The notes under the pieces were generated by a model. The model saw nothing but the letters and a program-made list of their open reading frames with translations, was not told the origin of the DNA and searched no databases. From the NCBI RefSeq assembly GCF_024323335.1, contig NC_066579.1, positions 558,001-622,000 of the forward strand: a DNA stretch of 64,000 bases, given 5' to 3'. Of this stretch, positions 25,286-35,789 are shown piece after piece. Numbering within the stretch: position 1 is the first letter of the stretch; every line of letters begins with the position of its first letter. The stretch comes from Lathyrus oleraceus. Lineage: Eukaryota; Streptophyta; Magnoliopsida; Fabales; Fabaceae. The position numbers were made by a program, and so were the translations under genes.

Positions 25286-28200
25286 TATAAGATTGTCAAG
25301 ATCGGGATATTGCATAAAATCGGGAGGGGATAGTAAGATCCTAAAGCATAAGAACGTAACTAAGATTGGAAAATCCTACCCGATTATTTTTGTAAGATCG
25401 GAAGGGGGTGGCAACATCATAAAACATAAGACCGTAACAAAAATAGTAAGATATAACTAAAACAAAAAATAAAATAGTAAGATATAACTAAAACAAAATA
25501 TAATACTATATATTTGAAGTTTCTTTACATGATATATATTTTGGTAGGCAAGTCTATTGGTGGGAAAATGGCCTCCGCCGAATCGTAATTGTTGCGCCTC
25601 GACATCTTGTCATCCTTCTCAGTTTGTAATGGTGGTGATCAGAAAACGTTTAATTGTGGCCAGAACTGGCCAAGATGGCATATAATCAATAGTTTTACGA
25701 TTTTTTTCACACTTTGGCTACAACACGCGATTCTAAAATTTAATGATATAGATTGTGATTATGACAAACTTGTATATATGTTCTCTATTTATTAGGCTTG
25801 ATATAGCTTAAAATTCTCTATTTTATTAGAATTGATATATAGTTTCATTATTTTTTATTTTTTTTCTTTCTTGAGAGATTCTTTCTTGTATATAAATTGA
25901 CACAACCTCATTGTGGAATATAAGAAAATCATTCTATGTTATTCAATATCTATTCAACTATATATTATTTTTTAATATTATTTTAACGAGTTAAACTCGT
26001 ACAACAGTACAAGTCCACGGGTTGATTTCAGATATGCAAAACGAATGTACATAAAGTAACTCTTGATTTGGGAGAAATAGATGTGATGATTTAACAGAAC
26101 ATGTGAAGATATGAAAATGAATGTACCTTTAACTTCTTTGCATCAAATCCAGATGTAACCTCACAAAGAATGAAATTAGAATGGCTTGGAAATGGCCTAA
26201 GGAATGGAACTGCCTTCAAAAGCTCAAAAAGCCTCCCTCTTTCTTTCACCAAAGCATCTTTCACATTCTGTATATTAAAACATTTTAAATTTGGCCATTT
26301 GACTTGCGTTACGAATAATAAATAATATGCAATAATCATCTTGTTCTTGACACAATTTGCATTAGAGTTTAATTCTAATACGCTACGAGTATAAAAGCTT
26401 TTACATTGTCAGCAAATCACAACCAATCGTATATGTAATCTTTACGCTGATGGTGCATATGAATTAGTATACATGTGCGAACTTATAGATATATATAAGA
26501 CGAAGAAGAAAAACCTCTAGATAGGTAGGATTTTCCAGTGCTGCGCATGCAGAAACTTCGGCTGCAACGGATACATTATAAGGTTGCTTTGCTCTCCAAA
26601 GATACTTAATTAAACTCAAAGGAAAAGCTCCATATCCCACACGAAGTCCAGCTAAACCTGAAAATTTATCGGTTGACATTAGGACGAGGAATCCTAACCA
26701 TGTTAAATACGCAGCATGGCAGGAAAATGAAAGTATAAGCATTACCAGCTCTTTTGCTGAATGTTCGAAGAATAATGAGATTCTCATGTTTCTTCACCCA
26801 ACTCATCTTTGATTCAATTTGTGAAAACTCGATGTATGCTTCATCCAGCACCACCAGTATGGGAAGCTCGAGTATCTTTAAGAGATCATCGTCATTAATT
26901 ACACTGTTGTGAAATTGTTATATCCATATACTTGATCAGAAGCTAACAGAAGAGAAACACGAATTACAAGGAAAATAATAAGCGCTAAATTTTTCGAATT
27001 TTGTTATCCCACTGAACACTTTTACAAAAGCTATTAGTATAACCGATAGCGGAATGTGGCCGAAGGCCAAAAGTCCGCCATAAAAACATGGCATTGTGGA
27101 ATATGGCGTCACCGCCATGACGGGCATTCCTTCATAAGTTGGCTTGCTGTTTGTCAAAAACTCCGTCGCTATTCCATTTAATAATAACAATGTTTCTGAT
27201 GGAGAGAAGGAGACACAGTTGGGCCTGGACTCTAACATCAGGCCCAAGATATGGAGAGTGTATGAGAGGAGGCGTGGGAAAGCAAGAGAGAGAAAAGAAG
27301 AGGAAAACGCGTGTGCATGGGATGCATGAGGAGTGAGGTCAGCTGAGTATATTAAGACAGTTAGAGGAGAGAGAATAGGTAGGCAAGTATTCTGTTATCA
27401 TGGATTCACTCTTGTGAATTGAGGCCGTGTGGCTATAGGGAATTGATAGTCTGTTATCAATTTACGTTTCCGATTATTGCTATCTACCATTACTATTTCT
27501 TGCTGCTTGTAATTGTTACTCATCTTATAAACAATTACCTTTGCTCCTTTGTTCTTAATTTTCTATTTACTGTTTCATTAATCCCACCAATTGGTCCGAC
27601 CTGCCGGATCAATAACCCCTCAGAAATCTCGCAACTGTAGATGCCAAGGAAACCTAAGATGGGTGATCGTATAGATGCGTTGGAGACCCAGATGGGAAGT
27701 GTTAATGCGACGTTACAGGAACTTGCGTTGCAGCTGCAACAACAGAGTGCTGTACTGACTGCGCTCAGCAAACAGATGGGGAAGAAGGTTGTGCCTCACG
27801 CGGAAAACTCGAACGATGATGCATCGTCACAGAGTGAGTCTCGCTTGGCTGGAAAGAAGGTGAAGCTGCCGTTGTTTGAAGGAGAGGATCCAGTTGCGTG
27901 GATCACACGAGCTGAGATCTATTTCGACGTACAAAACACCTCTGAGGATATGCGTGTGAAGCTATCTCGTTTGAGTATGGAAGGTGCTACCATACATTGG
28001 TTTAATTTGCTTATGGAGACAGAGGACGACCTCACGTGGGAGAAGTTGAAGAAAGCGCTGATTGCGCGCTATGGAGGTCGGCGTTTGGAGAACCCGTTCG
28101 AGGAGTTATCAACTCTGAAGCAAACGGGGAGCGTCGAGGAGTTTGTCGAAGCGTTTGAGTTGCTATCATCACAGGTGGGCCGGTTGCCGGAGGAACAATA

Positions 28201-31200
28201 CTTAGGGTACTTCATGAGTGGTTTGAAGCAACCCATCGGTACGCCGGGTAAGGACTCTGAATCCTCAAACTCGGATGCAAATGATGCGAATGGCGAAAGA
28301 TGTGGAGGACGAGCTGAGAGAAGAAGACGATGATGGTTCGCGTACCTACAGTAAGAAGATAGTGGGCCGTAGTGAAGCGAATGGGCTCGGGTTTAAATTC
28401 CGAACCGGGTTTAATTCGACCCAGAAGGAAGTAACGAAGGGGGTGAGTTCGGGTTGGAACAACCCGGCAAGAAAAACCGGGTCCGTAGGGTCCAACATGA
28501 ATTCCTCGTCATCGCTGAGTTCGACGGGAAAGAAATCTGATTCTGAACGGCGAAGTGGGGGCTCTGAACGTTGGAAAGGGGTGCGAAATGAAGAGATGGA
28601 GGAGAGGCGAGCTAAGGGTTTGTGTTTTAAGTGTGGCGGAAAGTACCATCCGACGTTGCACAAATGTCCTGAGCGCTCGATACGTGTGTTGATACTTGGA
28701 GATGGAGAAACGATGAATGAAGAGGGTGAGATGGTGGCGCTGGAGGAGGAAGAGACAGAGGATGAAGAAGAAGTTGAAGCAGAATGTAAGATTATAGGGG
28801 TCCTGGGTAAGATGGGAGAGCACCATACCATGAAAATTGAAGGGAAGCTTACTAATGTAAATGTTGAGGTTCTCATTGATAGTGGTGCTAGTCATAGCTT
28901 CATTTCTCCTGAATTGGCTATGGCGTTGGGGCTGACAATTACACCTACTAGGGTAAAAAGAATCAAGCTGGGTGACGGTCACAGGGTGTTGTCCGAAGGT
29001 ATATGCAGAGCAATCAAATTGACACTGGGATCTAAAACGTTCACCATTGATGCCTTGGTGTTGGAGCTGGGTGAATTGGATGTGGTGTTGGGAATCTCGT
29101 GGCTGAGTACGCTTGGAAAGGTCATAATGGACTGGAAGGATCTATCTATGCAGTTTTGGCATAAAGGAGAAGTGATTACCTTGCAGGGACGGAAGGAAAG
29201 ACAAATTCAAAAAGGATGTCTTAATGCTTTTTTGACAGGAAGAGAAGGTGAGATGGGCAAAAGTGGATGGTGGCAATGTAAAGAAGAAATTCAAGGTACA
29301 GAGGAAGAAACAATGGTGGAGGTTTTAAACCTGTACCCTGAGGTGTTTAAAGACAAATTGACTTTGCCTCCCAGGAGGGAGCAGGTGCACAGAATCACTC
29401 TTTTGCCAAATCAAGGTCCTGTCAATGTGAGACCTTATAAGTACCCCCATCATCAGAAAGAGGAAATTGAGAGGCAGGTGGCAGAACTGTTACAGGCAGG
29501 GGTCATAAGATCCAGTATGAGCGCTTTTTCGAGTCCGGTGATTTTGGTTAAGAAGAAGGACCACACGTGGAGGATGTGTGTGGATTATAGAGCCCTTAAC
29601 AAGGCTACTATACCTGACAAATATCCGATTCCAATTGTTGATGAGCTCTTGGATGAATTGTATGGTTCAACAATTTTCTCCAAAATTGATCTAAAAGCAG
29701 GTTACCATCAGATACTGGTTCAAGAAGAAGATGTACACAAAACTGCTTTTAGAACTCATAATGGTCATTATGAGTATCTCGTCATGCCTTTTGGGCTAAT
29801 GAATGCGCCTGCTACGTTTCAAGCGACAATGAATGACATTTTCAGGCCCTTTCTGAGGAAATTTGTGCTAGTATTCTTTGATGATATTCTGGTGTACAGT
29901 AGGAATGTTCAGGAACACGGTAAACATTTACAACAAGTGCTGGCAGTGCTGGTCAGTAATTGTTTGTGGCAAACAAATCCAAATGTAAGTTTGGTTGTTC
30001 TCAAATTGATTATTTGGGGCACATCATCTCTGGAGCAGGGGTAGCCGTCGATCCTGGAAAGATAAAATGTATCTTAGACTGGCCCAGTCCTAAGAATGTG
30101 AAAGGCGTGAGAGGATTTTTGGGTCTCACGGGATATTACAGGAAGTTTGTTAGAGACTATGGTAAAATTGCCAGGCCTCTAACTGATCTCACAAAGAAGG
30201 ACAATTTCCTTTGGAGTGAGAGTGCCAAAGAAGCTTTTGAGAAATTGAAAAGAATCATGACCACTCCTCCTGTTTTGGTGCTCCCTGATTTTTCCTTACC
30301 GTTTGAAGTCGAATGTGATGCTGCAGGGAGAGGTGTGGGAGCAGTGTTGATGCAAAGGAGACAGCCCATTGCCTACTTCAGTAAGGCCTTATCTGAGAAT
30401 AACTTGGCAAAATCTGTGTATGAGAAGGAATTGATGGCTTTGGTCCTAGCCATACAGCACTGGAGACACTATTTATTGGGTAAGGAATTTGTGGTTTACA
30501 CTGACCACAAGAGCCTTAAACATTTTTTACAGCAAAGAGTGTCCTCTCCTGACCAACAGTGTTGGCTGGCTAAACTCTTAGGGTACCAGTTTGAGGTAAA
30601 ATACAAACCGGGCTTGGAAAACAAAGCAGCGGATGCGTTGTCAAGGTGCTTTGATGAAGGGGAATTAGCTTCTATGTTACATACACCAAACTGGCTGGAG
30701 AGCAGTAGGTTACTGCAGGAGGTGAAGAAGGATAATGAGGTGAAGAAATTAACAGAAGAGGTGGAAAAGAATCCACAATCCAGACCTGGTTTTACTCTGC
30801 AACAGGGTGTGTTGATGTATCATGGTCGCTTGGTAATAGGACCAAATTCTCCCTCTATTCCTTTACTACTAAAGGAGTGCCATAACACTCCCATGGGGGG
30901 CCATTCAGGATTCCTCAGAACCTACAGGAGGATATCTGAAAATGTCTATTGGAGGGGTATGCAAAGGACCATTAGAGACTACGTGAGGGCCTGTGATACC
31001 TGTCAGAGACAAAAGTATGCAGCCACCACTCCTGGGGGTCTGTTGCAACCGTTGCCGATACCGAATGCTGTTTGGGAGGATATCTCCATGGACTTCATTA
31101 CTGGTCTACCTAAGTCCAAGGGATACGAGGCAGTGTTTGTGGTGGTTGATAGGCTGTCCAAATATAGTCATTTCATCTTAATGAAACACCCTTACACAGC

Positions 31201-34200
31201 AAAATCTGTTGCAGAGGTTTTTGTGAGGGAGGTGGTTCGGCTACATGGAATACCCAATTCCATTGTCAGTGACAGAGACCCGTTGTTTGTGAGTTATTTC
31301 TGGAAAGAGTTGTTCAAATTGCAGGGGACTGCACTCAAAATGAGTTCATCTTACCATCCGGAGACAGATGGACAAACAGAGGTCATTAACAGATGCCTTG
31401 AGAGCTATCTAAGGTGCTTTGCAGCTGAACAGCCTAAATCGTGGTCTTACTGGATTCCGTGGACAGAATACTGGTACAACACGACCTATCATGTCTCTAT
31501 AGGAAAATCTCCTTTTGAGGTGGTATATGGGAGGCAACCACCCAAGTTATTGAGATTTTTGAGCAATGAAACCAAAGTGGCAGCAGTGGCTTTGGAACTG
31601 AAGGACAGAGATGAAGCACTCAACCAGTTGAAACTACATTTACTGAAAGCTCAACAACAAATGCAGTCCTATGCTAACAAGAAGAGGAGGGATTTGAAGT
31701 TTGAAGTCGGGGAATGGGTGTTTCTGAAATTGAGGCCTCATAGGCAGCAGTCTGTAGTCAAAAGGATTAATCAAAAACTTGCAGCTCGTTTTTATGGTCC
31801 TTTCCAAATTATAGCGAAGATAGGTGCAGTGGCCTACAAATTGCAGTTGCCTGACCAGTCTAAAATTCACCCGGTCTTCCATGTGTCTTTACTTAAAAAG
31901 GCAATTGGGGATTACCAAGTGCAAGGGGAGTTGCCTAAGGAGTTGGAGGTCGTACTAGATGATGAGATATATCCTATGCAGGTGTTGGGCAGTAGGGTGA
32001 CAGTTCAAGGGGGCGTTTCCACTCCTCAAAGTTTAATTCAGTGGAAGAACAGACCTGCCGAGGATGTAACATGGGAGGATGATGCTGTACTCAGGGGGCA
32101 GTTTCCGGATTTTAACCTTGAGGACAAGGTTAATTTGGAAGGAGGGAGTATTGATGGAGAGAAGGAGACACAGTTGGGCCTGGACTCTAACATCAGGCCC
32201 AAGATATGGAGAGTGTATGAGAGGAGGCGTGGGAAAGCAAGAGAGAGAAAAGAAGAGGAAAACGCGTGTGCATGGGATGCATGAGGAGTGAGGTCAGCTG
32301 AGTATATTAAGACAGTTAGAGGAGAGAGAATAGGTAGGCAAGTATTCTGTTATCATGGATTCACTCTTGTGAATTGAGGCCGTGTGGCTATAGGGAATTG
32401 ATAGTCTGTTATCAATTTACGTTTCCGATTATTGCTATCTACCATTACTATTTCTTGCTGCTTGTAATTGTTACTCATCTTATAAACAATTACCTTTGCT
32501 CCTTTGTTCTTAATTTTCTATTTACTGTTTCATTAATCCCACCAATTTCTAAGTATGTGATAAAGATGCTGAAAAAAGAGATTTTTGAAAGTTACCTCCC
32601 ATCTGGATTGTTAGGAGATGTTAAAAATATGCATTTGGGCTTCTCTTGTTCAACAACCTCGATTATGTGTTCGACATTCAAGCTGAAGTCTGGCTTCCTT
32701 GGAACTACAGTATGAATAATTACGAAAAATATGAAATTGATGACAGAACCAAAGACAGCTAAGAGGAGATTTGGAACAACGATAAAAAGTTGAAAATGTT
32801 ATTCTTACCTTTGATGACGAGTGCTCCGTTAACTGCGGCATCAAATTCATACATTGTGAAAGTTGGAGGGCAGTCGACGATCTTGTCACCAGGATCAAGC
32901 ACACAACTGAAAATGAGAATGAGTTGTCATAGCTAGCTATGCAAAAAATTAACAAAAAGAGACGGAAAAAATTGAAGCCTGTGAAAACACAAAATGAAAT
33001 GCTACTAACCGCATGATCAAATCAATAAGCTCGTCGGCACCACATCCTACAAGAATATACTCAGATTCAAGGCCTGAATCTTGAGCGAGAGCTTCACGCA
33101 ACCGACGGCTCTCTGGATCTGGATAGACATATGGGAATCGTATTGACCCTAGGGCTTCCATTACCTGTCAAACCTCCAATAGTCAACTCGAGAGACGGTA
33201 AAGTTAAACATAACCAAGAGAAGAGTTTAAAAACATAAATAAATTGGAAGATGAAAGAGCAATGAAAAACAGAGAAAATATAGTTAGACACACAAATTTG
33301 ACATCAATTTCAATAACAAATTAGATGGTTAACGAAGTACAAATATGTGGAAACGCATTTCAGTGGACTGTTAATGAATATATGAAGGTGTCAGATATCA
33401 ACTGAACACAATAACAATAATTTTCAAGTGTATATTTGAACACAAACAAATCATGGTTAATAAATATCATGTACATTTGAACATAATTACATTTAAAATT
33501 GCAACTAATTGTGTTCTGTGGATGGTTAATGAGTAGCAACACCTTGTTATATTCTTTTACATTTACTAAACATGATTAACCACGTATCTGAACTATGTTA
33601 ACGATCTAATTTGTTACTGAAATTCGATGTAAAATGTGTGTCAAAATAACACAACTCAAAAACAATGAGCTTTTCAATTTTAACATTATACTACTAGTTA
33701 ATAATAGTTCACTAGTGAGAGGAAAATAGCAACAACAAAAAAGCTCACCTCTGGAGGAGGGCCGTAAGGATTCTCATTAGCATCTAACTTGACAATATCC
33801 TCCGGCTTCCGTCCAAGACGAGAAGATAAAACCTGAAACATAAACTCTCTTCTTCTTTTGTTACTAAACTACATTACACCTACACACACTAACATAGACA
33901 TGAATACCAGACACACACAGACGCATTGAAGTAGCTATCAATCAGCTACTTCCACTCTGACACAGACACGGATACCACACTCACACTAACGCATTGAAGT
34001 AGCTATCAAACTACTACTTCAACTTCAACTCTGACACAGACACGGATACCAAACTCACGCTAACGCATTGAAGCTATCAAACTTCTATTTCAACTCTGAC
34101 ACAAACACAGATACCAGACTCACACTAAAGCATTGAAGTAGCTATCAAACTTCTACTTCAACTCTGACACAGACTCGGATACCAGACTCACACTAAAGCA

Positions 34201-34610
34201 TTGAAGTAGCTATCAAACTACTACTTCAACTTCAACACACAGACACAGATACCAGAAGCGATGTATTGACACCAATAGTAATTTAAGATATTAAACCAAT
34301 TGAATGTAAACATATCTTGTAGTGTGGTGTCAGTCCAACCCCAGACACCTACAAGCTAGTCTGAAAAGTGTGGGTGCTACAAAACGGAATTGAGTTTGAG
34401 GAGACAAACCTCAAAAGGCAAAATGGGTTGATAAGGAGCCAATTTCCTAAGATGTTGTCTGATAAAGGAGTCACCAGTAACCTGAAGCGGACCACTGTTG
34501 ACTTGTTCAACAGGAATGGTTGAAGCCATGGTCAGAAATTTCCTTCGATTCACTTGATGCTGCAAATTGGAGCAGAAAATGGATGAATTTTGAAAATGAA
34601 TCACACCCAT
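15962..34610 (-). CDS. HISN6: Histidinol-phosphate aminotransferase, plastid, nine exons
   Basis: PLP enzyme converting imidazole-acetol phosphate plus glutamate to histidinol phosphate (EC 2.6.1.9), acting in plastids in histidine biosynthesis. Exons (minus strand): 34610-34410, 33832-33749, 33164-33010, 32906-32809, 32704-32596, 26903-26746, 26657-26515, 26267-26127 and 16093-15962. All introns are GT-AG and the phases join exactly to 1221 bases, 406 residues plus stop, near the usual plant length (about 417). Residues 1-45 look like a transit peptide. Landmarks: DANENPYG 84-91, YVYPDP and GCGADELID in exon 3, SPNNPDG 209-215, DEAY 236-239, PLP lysine K266 in FSKRAG, RVGYG in exon 7, and the substrate arginine R386 in YVRVS. 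Start: the MGVIHFQ methionine matches the family. Introns 5 (5.7 kb) and 8 (10.0 kb) are inflated by transposons. The gene appears functional. Confidence 0.95.
16094..17679. other. 3'-most part of HPA intron 8: candidate hAT-like insertion and AT-rich DNA
   Basis: At about 16330-17030 a segment starts with GGGGTGTACGTGGGTCGG and ends with CAATCCATCTACATCCCTACA, which are weakly inverted relative to each other as in hAT-type non-autonomous elements. It separates halves of a motif (gtactag-ccggg / gatacgcacccgtacc) that recurs at 17086-17115. No clean target duplication was found. The rest is AT-rich with no gene. Confidence 0.35.
17680..19020 (+). pseudogene. LINE reverse-transcriptase remnant, RTE type
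   Basis: Degenerate non-LTR retrotransposon RT inside HPA intron 8, antisense to the gene. Readable motifs in order: an N-terminal stretch with many stops (17690-17915), [11 protein letters not shown] (about 18060), [17 protein letters not shown], the catalytic-type FADDI (about 18320), [21 protein letters not shown] (about 18500), [15 protein letters not shown] (about 18750) and [12 protein letters not shown] (about 18850). A short deletion removed the segment between TIGF and PYLFTLI, and frames change at least twice. The order and C-terminal motifs fit the RTE clade common in legumes. The endonuclease domain is absent (5' truncation). Confidence 0.8.
19643..20019 (+). repeat. 5' LTR of Reina-type element 1
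   Basis: 377 bp, starts TGTTATGAAT and ends TTTATAACA. The next bases, TTTGGTGCTCTCATTGAG, are the presumed primer region; the tRNA was not assigned. Confidence 0.92.
20045..24586 (+). CDS. Gag-pol polyprotein of Reina-type element 1, intact
   Basis: Single open frame of 1513 residues starting at the first ATG after the 5' LTR (MAENTRMK); the frame is open upstream but has no ATG. Gag (about residues 60-250) ends in a variant zinc knuckle [14 protein letters not shown]. Aspartic protease DSGSS is near 376. RT has [18 protein letters not shown] and the catalytic FFDD near 715. RNase H begins [11 protein letters not shown]. Integrase has a zinc segment (CLICQQAK), [17 protein letters not shown] (near 1175) and [21 protein letters not shown] segment and a chromodomain-like tail ([15 protein letters not shown], about 1410-1460) follow. 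The stop lies 136 bases inside the 3' LTR, so the last 45 codons are LTR-encoded. Confidence 0.93.
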   Translation: MAENTRMKSMENSIADMHKTLQKFLEDSERRHNEYMQSRHLDQARFERVENQLSSLHVTQNSSNKATPTPTIQPFQMRNIKLDFPRFDGSEVMNWIFKAEQFFEFYATPDNHRLTIVAVHMEKDVVPWFQMISRNEPFQSWAMFTRALEMEFGPSPYESPRPTLFKLTQTTTVSEFYTAFTALANRAQGLSPEATLDCFISGLKPDIKRDVIAQTPSSLSRAYALARLFEDKYCPTPPPKPNNSTVNKPYHSPGPNSTPRNPTNPPLLPNPKPNNPVKSITRAEMQIRREKGLCYYCDEKFSITHKCPNRHYFLLQMEEDDNDPPPDSLATTFHEPPTIGDSEHHLSLNALNGSHGMGTMRFQGQIQGIAVTILLDSGSSDNFLQPRIAQSLQLPVQANTQFQVMVGNGNSLTTMGYIEDLPIAIQGNTLHIPVYLLPISGADLVLGVPWLKTLGPHIADYNALSLKFYVKDSFITLYGEKSKGPRPAQFHHIRRLQHTHAIDVAFYLQFDKIVPKDNTVNADPHPDIEVILQAFVDVFAEPKSLPPARFQDHAIPLAAGSNPVKVKPYRYPHSQKEQIELMVKEMLDQGIIQPSYSPFSSPVLLVKKKDGSWRFCTDYRALNSITIKDSFPIPTVDELLDELFGAQYFSKLDLRSGYHQILVKPEDRHKTAFRTHQGLYEWLVMPFGLSNAPASFQSLMNHVFQAQLRKSVLVFFDDILIYSPTWSAHLSHLTEVLQLLRQHSLFAKMSKCCFGFSEVDYLGHTVSHQGVQMDKSKVQAVLDWPLPRTLKHLRGFLGLSGYYRRFIRNYATIAAPLTALLKKDAFVWNQLATEAFLALQKAITVAPVLALPDFSKPFILETDASGTGIGAILSQDKHPIAYFSKKLNSSMQHKSAYVRELYAVTEAMAKFRHYILGHKFIIRTDQQSLKALTDQTIQTPEQQKWLHKFLGYDFTIEYKPGKDNVAADALSRSFCMALSGPVNPLLSLIITAVNADPSLSQIKLQCLQGTCQDPLYQVRQDILYWKDRIIVPNVPSIIQSILQEFHSSMLGGHAGIARTKARIASQFTWPSMSRDIRLFVSQCLICQQAKYSTAAPAGLLQPLPIPSQIWDDVSMDFITGLPPSNGFTVIMVVVDRLSKYSHFTTLKSDFTSVKVAEAFLHNVVKLHGFPKSIVSDRDKVFTSSFWKQLFKLSGTTLAMSSAYHPQSDGQTEAVNKCVEMYLRCFAGQVPQKWSKLLDWAEFWYNSSYQCSIGMTPFKAVYGREPPILLKYDTAAADPPALQTLLTERDNALQLLKANLHRAQQVMKKYADAKRRFVEFQLGDMVLVKLQPYRQHSLALHQNQKLGLRYFGPFPIIQKIGAVAYKVLLPPSAKIHPVFHVVNLKLCKGEHHTQYLPLPLLTIENGPILQPEVAVDSRVLLQNGIEVPQVLIKWSNLPISEATWENWREFSHNYPNFNLEDKVNFKGGSNVMNKDKEITTVNDGEEHVAHDPHFEEPRRGLRTKFPNRKYAAEF
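24451..24827 (+). repeat. 3' LTR of Reina-type element 1
   Basis: 377 bp, same as the 5' LTR by eye. It is preceded by the purine tract AAAGGGGGGAG. It encodes the end of the gag-pol frame. Confidence 0.92.
24991..26126. other. 5'-most part of HPA intron 8
   Basis: No gene seen. It contains an (AT)n run at 25244-25289 and near-repeats of 'aaaatagtaagatataactaaaaca' (about 25443-25500). The rest is ordinary AT-rich intron. Confidence 0.6.
25244..25289. repeat. (AT)n microsatellite in HPA intron 8
   Basis: About 46 bases of almost pure AT dinucleotide with one phase break near 25279. Confidence 0.9.
27197..27589 (+). repeat. 5' LTR of Reina-type element 2
   Basis: 393 bp, starts TGATGGAGAG and ends TCCCACCA. 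The sequence after it, TTGGTCCGACCTGCCGG, is the presumed primer region; the tRNA was not identified. Confidence 0.9.
27641..28333 (+). pseudogene. Gag N-terminal part of Reina-type element 2 (frame 1)
   Basis: Starts at ATG 27641 (MPRKPKMGD). It has a coiled-coil leader (about residues 10-45) and a capsid region ([43 protein letters not shown]). A one-base shift near 28232, just after SGLKQP, moves the coding sense to the frame that continues at 28275; the rest of this frame to 28333 is spurious. The change could be a mutation or a base-calling error. Confidence 0.8.
28233..30044 (+). pseudogene. Gag C-terminal part, protease and RT N-terminal part of Reina-type element 2 (frame 2)
   Basis: Coding sense resumes near 28233 (RRVRTLNPQ). 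It has a zinc knuckle variant [15 protein letters not shown], protease active site [11 protein letters not shown], then RT with [18 protein letters not shown] and the catalytic FFDD near 29880. True sense leaves this frame at about 29955-29960, just after LQQVLAVLV, where a one-base shift occurs. Confidence 0.82.
29960..32284 (+). pseudogene. RT C-terminal part, RNase H, integrase, chromodomain of Reina-type element 2 (frame 3)
   Basis: Opens at [13 protein letters not shown], with RT thumb/connection ([12 protein letters not shown]), RNase H ([14 protein letters not shown]), integrase zinc segment ([10 protein letters not shown]), [17 protein letters not shown] and TDGQTEVIN, then [10 protein letters not shown] and a chromodomain-like tail ending FNLEDKV. 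The frame runs into the 3' LTR, stopping at 32284. The return to the gag N-terminal frame means the two indels compensate overall. Confidence 0.85.
32152..32544 (+). repeat. 3' LTR of Reina-type element 2
   Basis: 393 bp, matching the 5' LTR by eye. It is preceded by the purine tract GGAAGGAGGGAG. Confidence 0.9.
33165..33748 (-). other. HPA intron 2, no feature seen
   Basis: 584-bp AT-rich intron between exons 3 and 2, bounded by a GT donor at 33748 and AG acceptor at 33165. No insertion was recognised. Confidence 0.8.
33923..34265. repeat. Minisatellite in HPA intron 1, five units of 65-74 bp
   Basis: Units begin GCATTGAAG at 33923, 33991, 34065, 34130 and 34199. Each contains 'ctacttcaactctgacacagacacggataccagactcac' variants. 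About two units recur at 39585 and 60937, at the left ends of the tandem copies. A breakpoint of the large duplication lies inside this array. Confidence 0.85.
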
Positions 34611-35480
34611 TAAGACCTGAATAACAATGGAACAACAAGAGAAAGTGAATCAAAATGTTTCAGACAACATGAATTTCCCAGAAACAGAAGAGAAGGAGGT
34701 ACGAGGGCTGTGTTATGTCGTGTCCTGTTTGGTAGCCGCCGCCGCCGTAGGAAAAATGGAAAGATTTTAAATTAAAAAAAAAACTTTAATATAAATAACT
34801 AACAAATTCGAAAATACAGAGAGATCAGATACTCACGGGGATGTTAAAATTAAAAGCACTTTTTTGTTGAAAAATGTTATGATTTTTGTAAAGAATGTTT
34901 TGTTTGATAGATGAAGATATTTTGGTCAATTTATTTCTTTTGCAAAATTTAAGTTTAATGTAAGTAAAATAATTGGCTTCATTTTAGAGATATAGAATAT
35001 CTTAGAAACTCAAACTCTAAAATAGCACAATAAAGATATACTACTTAACAAATTAAATAAATGAATTTTTTTTTTAATTAGGATGTGTTTGTATTATTGA
35101 TTAAAATTATAATTTTGAGAATATTTCTTTTTAAGAAATTATTGTTAGGAAATTAATTTCTAAATATATTTGTCAAATGAATAAAATTTTCAAAAATATT
35201 TTTATTTTATTCAAAATTTGAAACTTTAAAATTGAAAAACAAATATGATGTAAAAATAAAAATTATGGTTGATTATGTTGTATTTATATGAAAAGTTATG
35301 TTTGTCAAATGAATAAAAGAATTTAAAATATCTTTAAGATTTATTTTATTTAAATATTGAAATTTTAAAGTTAGAAAATAAATATATTGTAAAATGAGAA
35401 TGTATGGTGGATTATTTGATTTTTTTTTACCTAAATACCTCTATTTTTTAAAAAAGAATCCAAAATAACTCTGTTTTCAA
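34611..35480 (-). promoter_or_regulatory. Upstream region of HPA (copy A)
   Basis: Presumed 5' UTR and promoter of the aminotransferase. It contains a GCC-rich stretch (34735-34748) and a minus-strand TATA-like TTATTTATATT at about 34788-34798, some 180 bases before the ATG. Beyond 34850 it is AT-rich without genes. Start site and promoter are inferred only from position and composition. Confidence 0.4.
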
Positions 35481-35489
35481 AAAAAATCT

Positions 35490-35690
35490 CAATCTACCCC
35501 ACTTTGAAGAGGAGGCGTCAGATGAATTGACGTCTGCTCTTAAATTTAGAGAGGAGATGCCAATTAGATTGGCTAGTGCTCCTTGTGTTGTCAATCCAAT
35601 TGGCGCCTATGTGTTAAGCTTTAAAGGAAGCGTCAATTGGTCTGGCACCTGTGTGTGTTTTGTAATTTTTTTTGAAAAATATTGTACATG
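35490..35690. repeat. GCCAATTGG-type repeat flanking PMD copy A
   Basis: Contains GATGCCAATTAGATTGGC, CCAATTGGCGCC and GCGTCAATTGGTCTGGCACC, related to motifs on the other side of the PMD pseudogene at 38100-38330. The segment is repeated at about 40975-41170 and 62330-62530. Confidence 0.55.
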
Positions 35691-35789
35691 ATAGATAAAG
35701 TCGAAATCAGACCAATTCATATTAATATTAATATCCGTTTACAAAAAAAAAACTAATGTCGATGATCGGGATCACCTAACCGACCTCCG

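Larger units (their letters stand above)
27197..32544 (+). mobile_element. Ty3 chromovirus, probable Reina lineage, 5.35 kb (element 2)
   Basis: Full-length element in HPA intron 5, antisense to the gene. The 393-bp LTRs (27197-27589 and 32152-32544) appear identical. Flanks read GTTTC before and ATTTC after, a 4-of-5 match to a target duplication. Domain order gag, protease, RT, RNase H, integrase, chromodomain-like tail. It is related to but clearly different from element 1. Two single-base frameshifts break the polyprotein. Confidence 0.9.

Noticed and set aside
26960..27196. Possible CACTA or other DNA-transposon end in intron 5 ('tatagcggaatgtggc ... tccgtcgctattcca')
   Set aside because: Inverted similarity is weak and no target duplication is visible; the stretch is left as plain intron.
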